From Bacillota bacterium (GTDB taxonomy: Bacteria > Bacillota > Sulfobacillia > JAJZYS01 > JAJYTV01), in NCBI GenBank assembly GCA_021810725.1, contig JAJZIE010000129.1, positions 1 through 6,919 on the forward strand: a stretch of 6,919 bases of DNA, in the 5' to 3' direction. Numbering within the stretch: the stretch's first letter is position 1; every line of letters starts with the position of its first letter. The position numbers were made by a program, and so were the translations under genes. Of the stretch, positions 5,387 to 6,919 are shown piece after piece. The notes below the pieces were generated by a model. It had not been told where the DNA came from. It was given only the letters and a program-made list of their open reading frames with translations, and did not search any database.

Positions 5387-6796
5387 TCAGCCGCGTGGCG
5401 GCCCCGTAAGGTCACGCACCGGAGATACGTACGGCTCGGCCTCCTGGCGGAACTCCTCCTTGGCCTGCGCGATCAGCTCCGGCTGCTCGAAGAGCGCGCA
5501 GGCCGACCGCGCGAGCACATGTGCCGCATAGAGCATGCCGCGATGGCCGATGGCGCTACCGGCGGCGACGACGTTCTGCCAGGAGTGGCCGGGGGTGCCG
5601 AGCGGCGCCGTGACGGTCGTGATCTGGGCCGTGGGCACGAGGTGGGATACGTCCCCCACGTCCGTCGAGCCGCTGTCCCATTCGCCATAGCCGTAACTCG
5701 GCGCCACCGTCTCCACGAGGCTGCAGTCGGGGGGCAGGGAGAGGCCGCGGCGCCGCAGCTGGCGCAGCTCGCGCCCTAAGGCGTCCACGGGGAACGTCGC
5801 CTGAAGCGCGCGTGCCAGCTCGTGCTCGCCGCTACTGTATCTTGGCGCCCCCAGAGCTTCCATCTGGCGCTGCAGGAGATCCCCCAGGGTGCGGTTGGGC
5901 AGGGTGTCGTAGCAGCCCGTGACGAGTTCCACCTCGTGCGTGACGCCGGCCATGAGCGCGGCGCCCTGCGCCACGTCCAGCAGGCGCCTCGAGATCGCCT
6001 CGACTTCACCGCGGCGCGGCGCCCTGACGTAGTACCAGACTTCGGCGTGGGCGGGAACGACGTTCGGGGCGTCGCCGCCATCCGTGATCACGTAGTGGAT
6101 GCGCGCGTTCGAGGGGACGTGCTCGCGCAGGAAGTTCGCGCCGACATCCATCAGCTCCACCGCGTCCAAAGCGCTGCGGCCGTCCTCGGGGTTCGCCGCG
6201 GCGTGCGCGGCCGTGCCACGAAAGCGCACGCGCAGCGAGTTCATGGCCTGCGTGCTGGTCGCCCAGACAGCGTTCGTGGTGCCGGGATGCCAGGTCAAGG
6301 CGCAGTCGACTTCGTCGAATAGTCCTGCCTTGGCCATGAACACCTTGCCGACCAGCGTTTCCTCCGCGGGACAGCCGTAAAAGCGCACCGTGCCGCGAAG
6401 TTTGCCTTCTCGCACCGCCTGCGCCACGGCGATGGCCGCCGCCGCGGAGGCCGTGCCGAGGAGGTTGTGGCCGCAGCCGTGCCCGGCTCCTCCCTCCGCC
6501 AGCGGACGGGCCTCCGCGATCCCTGGCGCCTGGCTGAGACCTGGCAGAGCGTCATATTCGCCCAGGAGGGCGATCACCGGCGAGCCTCGGCCGAAGCTCG
6601 CGACGAAGGCGGTGGGCATGGAATCGACGCCCTGGAGCTCGAAACCCTCTGACGCGAGCAGATCCATGAGCGCCCGACTGCTCGCCGTCTCCCGCAGGCC
6701 CGTCTCCGGCGTGGACCAGATGAGGTCGCTCAGATCCGTGAGCGTCCGCCGGTGGCTTTCGAGATACGCTTCAACGCTTGCCATGCGTTTCACCAT
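5387..6796 (-). CDS. M20-family amidohydrolase, AbgB-like
   Basis: Cytoplasmic metal-dependent amidohydrolase of 469 residues, close to E. coli AbgB (p-aminobenzoyl-glutamate hydrolase subunit B, 481). No signal peptide is visible. Metal and catalytic motifs in order: GEYDALPG (79-86), GHGCGHN (105-111, Cys108 and His110), CPAEE (142-146, catalytic Glu145 with Glu146), TWHP (His170), and GTPGHSW with a late histidine near 404. The dimerisation domain lies between, with AHAAANPEDGRSALDAVELM and APNVVPAHAEVWYYVRAP typical of the AbgB branch, as are LPNRTL and STDVGDVSHLVP. The exact substrate cannot be fixed: p-aminobenzoyl-glutamate or another N-acyl amino acid or dipeptide are options. No AbgA-type partner is in the window. 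Starts at 6796 and 6784 are both possible; AGGA lies 11 bases before 6784, while GAAGG lies 4 bases before 6796. The gene is convergent with the exporter operon, 12 bases away. Confidence 0.93.
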   Translation of the reverse strand: MVKRMASVEAYLESHRRTLTDLSDLIWSTPETGLRETASSRALMDLLASEGFELQGVDSMPTAFVASFGRGSPVIALLGEYDALPGLSQAPGIAEARPLAEGGAGHGCGHNLLGTASAAAAIAVAQAVREGKLRGTVRFYGCPAEETLVGKVFMAKAGLFDEVDCALTWHPGTTNAVWATSTQAMNSLRVRFRGTAAHAAANPEDGRSALDAVELMDVGANFLREHVPSNARIHYVITDGGDAPNVVPAHAEVWYYVRAPRRGEVEAISRRLLDVAQGAALMAGVTHEVELVTGCYDTLPNRTLGDLLQRQMEALGAPRYSSGEHELARALQATFPVDALGRELRQLRRRGLSLPPDCSLVETVAPSYGYGEWDSGSTDVGDVSHLVPTAQITTVTAPLGTPGHSWQNVVAAGSAIGHRGMLYAAHVLARSACALFEQPELIAQAKEEFRQEAEPYVSPVRDLTGPPRG

Positions 6797-6919
6797 CCTG
6801 CCTTCATGGGCTGATCCGGAATTCTGCGGCGCCTATTTAGATGCCGCTGAAAAAGTGGAACCGACGGGTAGCCGGGCGGGGTCGCGCATGGTGGTGTCAC
6901 CCGGTTTCCCGATCTGTTC
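6797..6919. other. Upstream region of the M20 gene; possible 3' end of another gene
   Basis: This stretch is less GC-rich in its centre (TTTTTCAG and CTAAATAG on the minus strand). I find no convincing promoter: nearby -10-like hexamers match at most 4 of 6 and lack a paired -35. A minus-strand frame is open from the window edge to a TAG at 6833-6835 (28 codons, ending in GSTFSAASK). Its first 20 or so codons have G/C-rich third positions, so it could be the C-terminus of an upstream gene co-transcribed with the M20 gene. It is too short to identify. Confidence 0.25.

Noticed and set aside
5390..5402. Rho-independent terminator for the exporter operon
   Set aside because: The stem is only 5 base pairs, lies within the M20 coding end, and no T-tract follows on either strand.
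6841..6919. Start of a plus-strand gene at the ATG at 6841
   Set aside because: There is no ribosome binding site, and the predicted peptide (MPLKKWNRRVAGRG and onward, with paired tryptophans) does not look like a coding sequence. The ATG at 6888 is equally unsupported.

Overview
The window is GC-rich DNA (about 70% by eye) with tightly packed, overlapping genes. Every gene shows strong G/C preference at third codon positions, which produces many long shadow reading frames. The families present (OmpR/EnvZ-type two-component pair, YbhF/YhhJ-type ABC exporter, AbgB-like M20 peptidase) suit a free-living high-GC bacterium. Pseudomonadota, perhaps an alphaproteobacterium, is my best guess with low confidence. 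I see no RNA genes, insertion sequences, CRISPR arrays or phage genes.

Layout. (1) Positions 1-1764, minus strand: an OmpR-family response regulator followed by its sensor histidine kinase, overlapping by 14 bases. The kinase runs off the left edge within its ATP-binding domain. (2) Positions 1765-1912: a divergent intergenic region of 148 bases with a good sigma70-like promoter for the two-component operon and a plausible one for the exporter operon. (3) Positions 1913-5374, plus strand: a four-gene operon of an ABC-2 permease, two separate ATPase subunits and a TetR-family regulator, all joined by 4-base stop/start overlaps. (4) Positions 5387-6796, minus strand: an AbgB-like M20 amidohydrolase, convergent with the exporter operon and only 12 bases from it. 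(5) Positions 6797-6919: a short upstream stretch that may hold the last 28 codons of another minus-strand gene.

How the genes may work together. The permease and two ATPases look like a complete inner-membrane exporter of the YbhF/S/R or YhhJ type. Here the two nucleotide-binding domains that are fused in E. coli YbhF are separate genes. The TetR gene at the end of the operon probably represses the operon in response to an exported compound. The divergent two-component system shares the control region and is a candidate second regulator, or an unrelated neighbour. The M20 hydrolase is on the opposite strand and is probably a separate unit acting on N-acyl or p-aminobenzoyl amino acids.

Most of the window is recognisable family content. 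The most instructive feature is the asymmetry of the ATPase pair. One subunit lacks the Q-loop glutamine and switch histidine, the other lacks a canonical signature motif, and all the defects fall on the same composite ATP site. A perfect 20-base palindrome inside the tetR gene is the most unusual non-coding signal.
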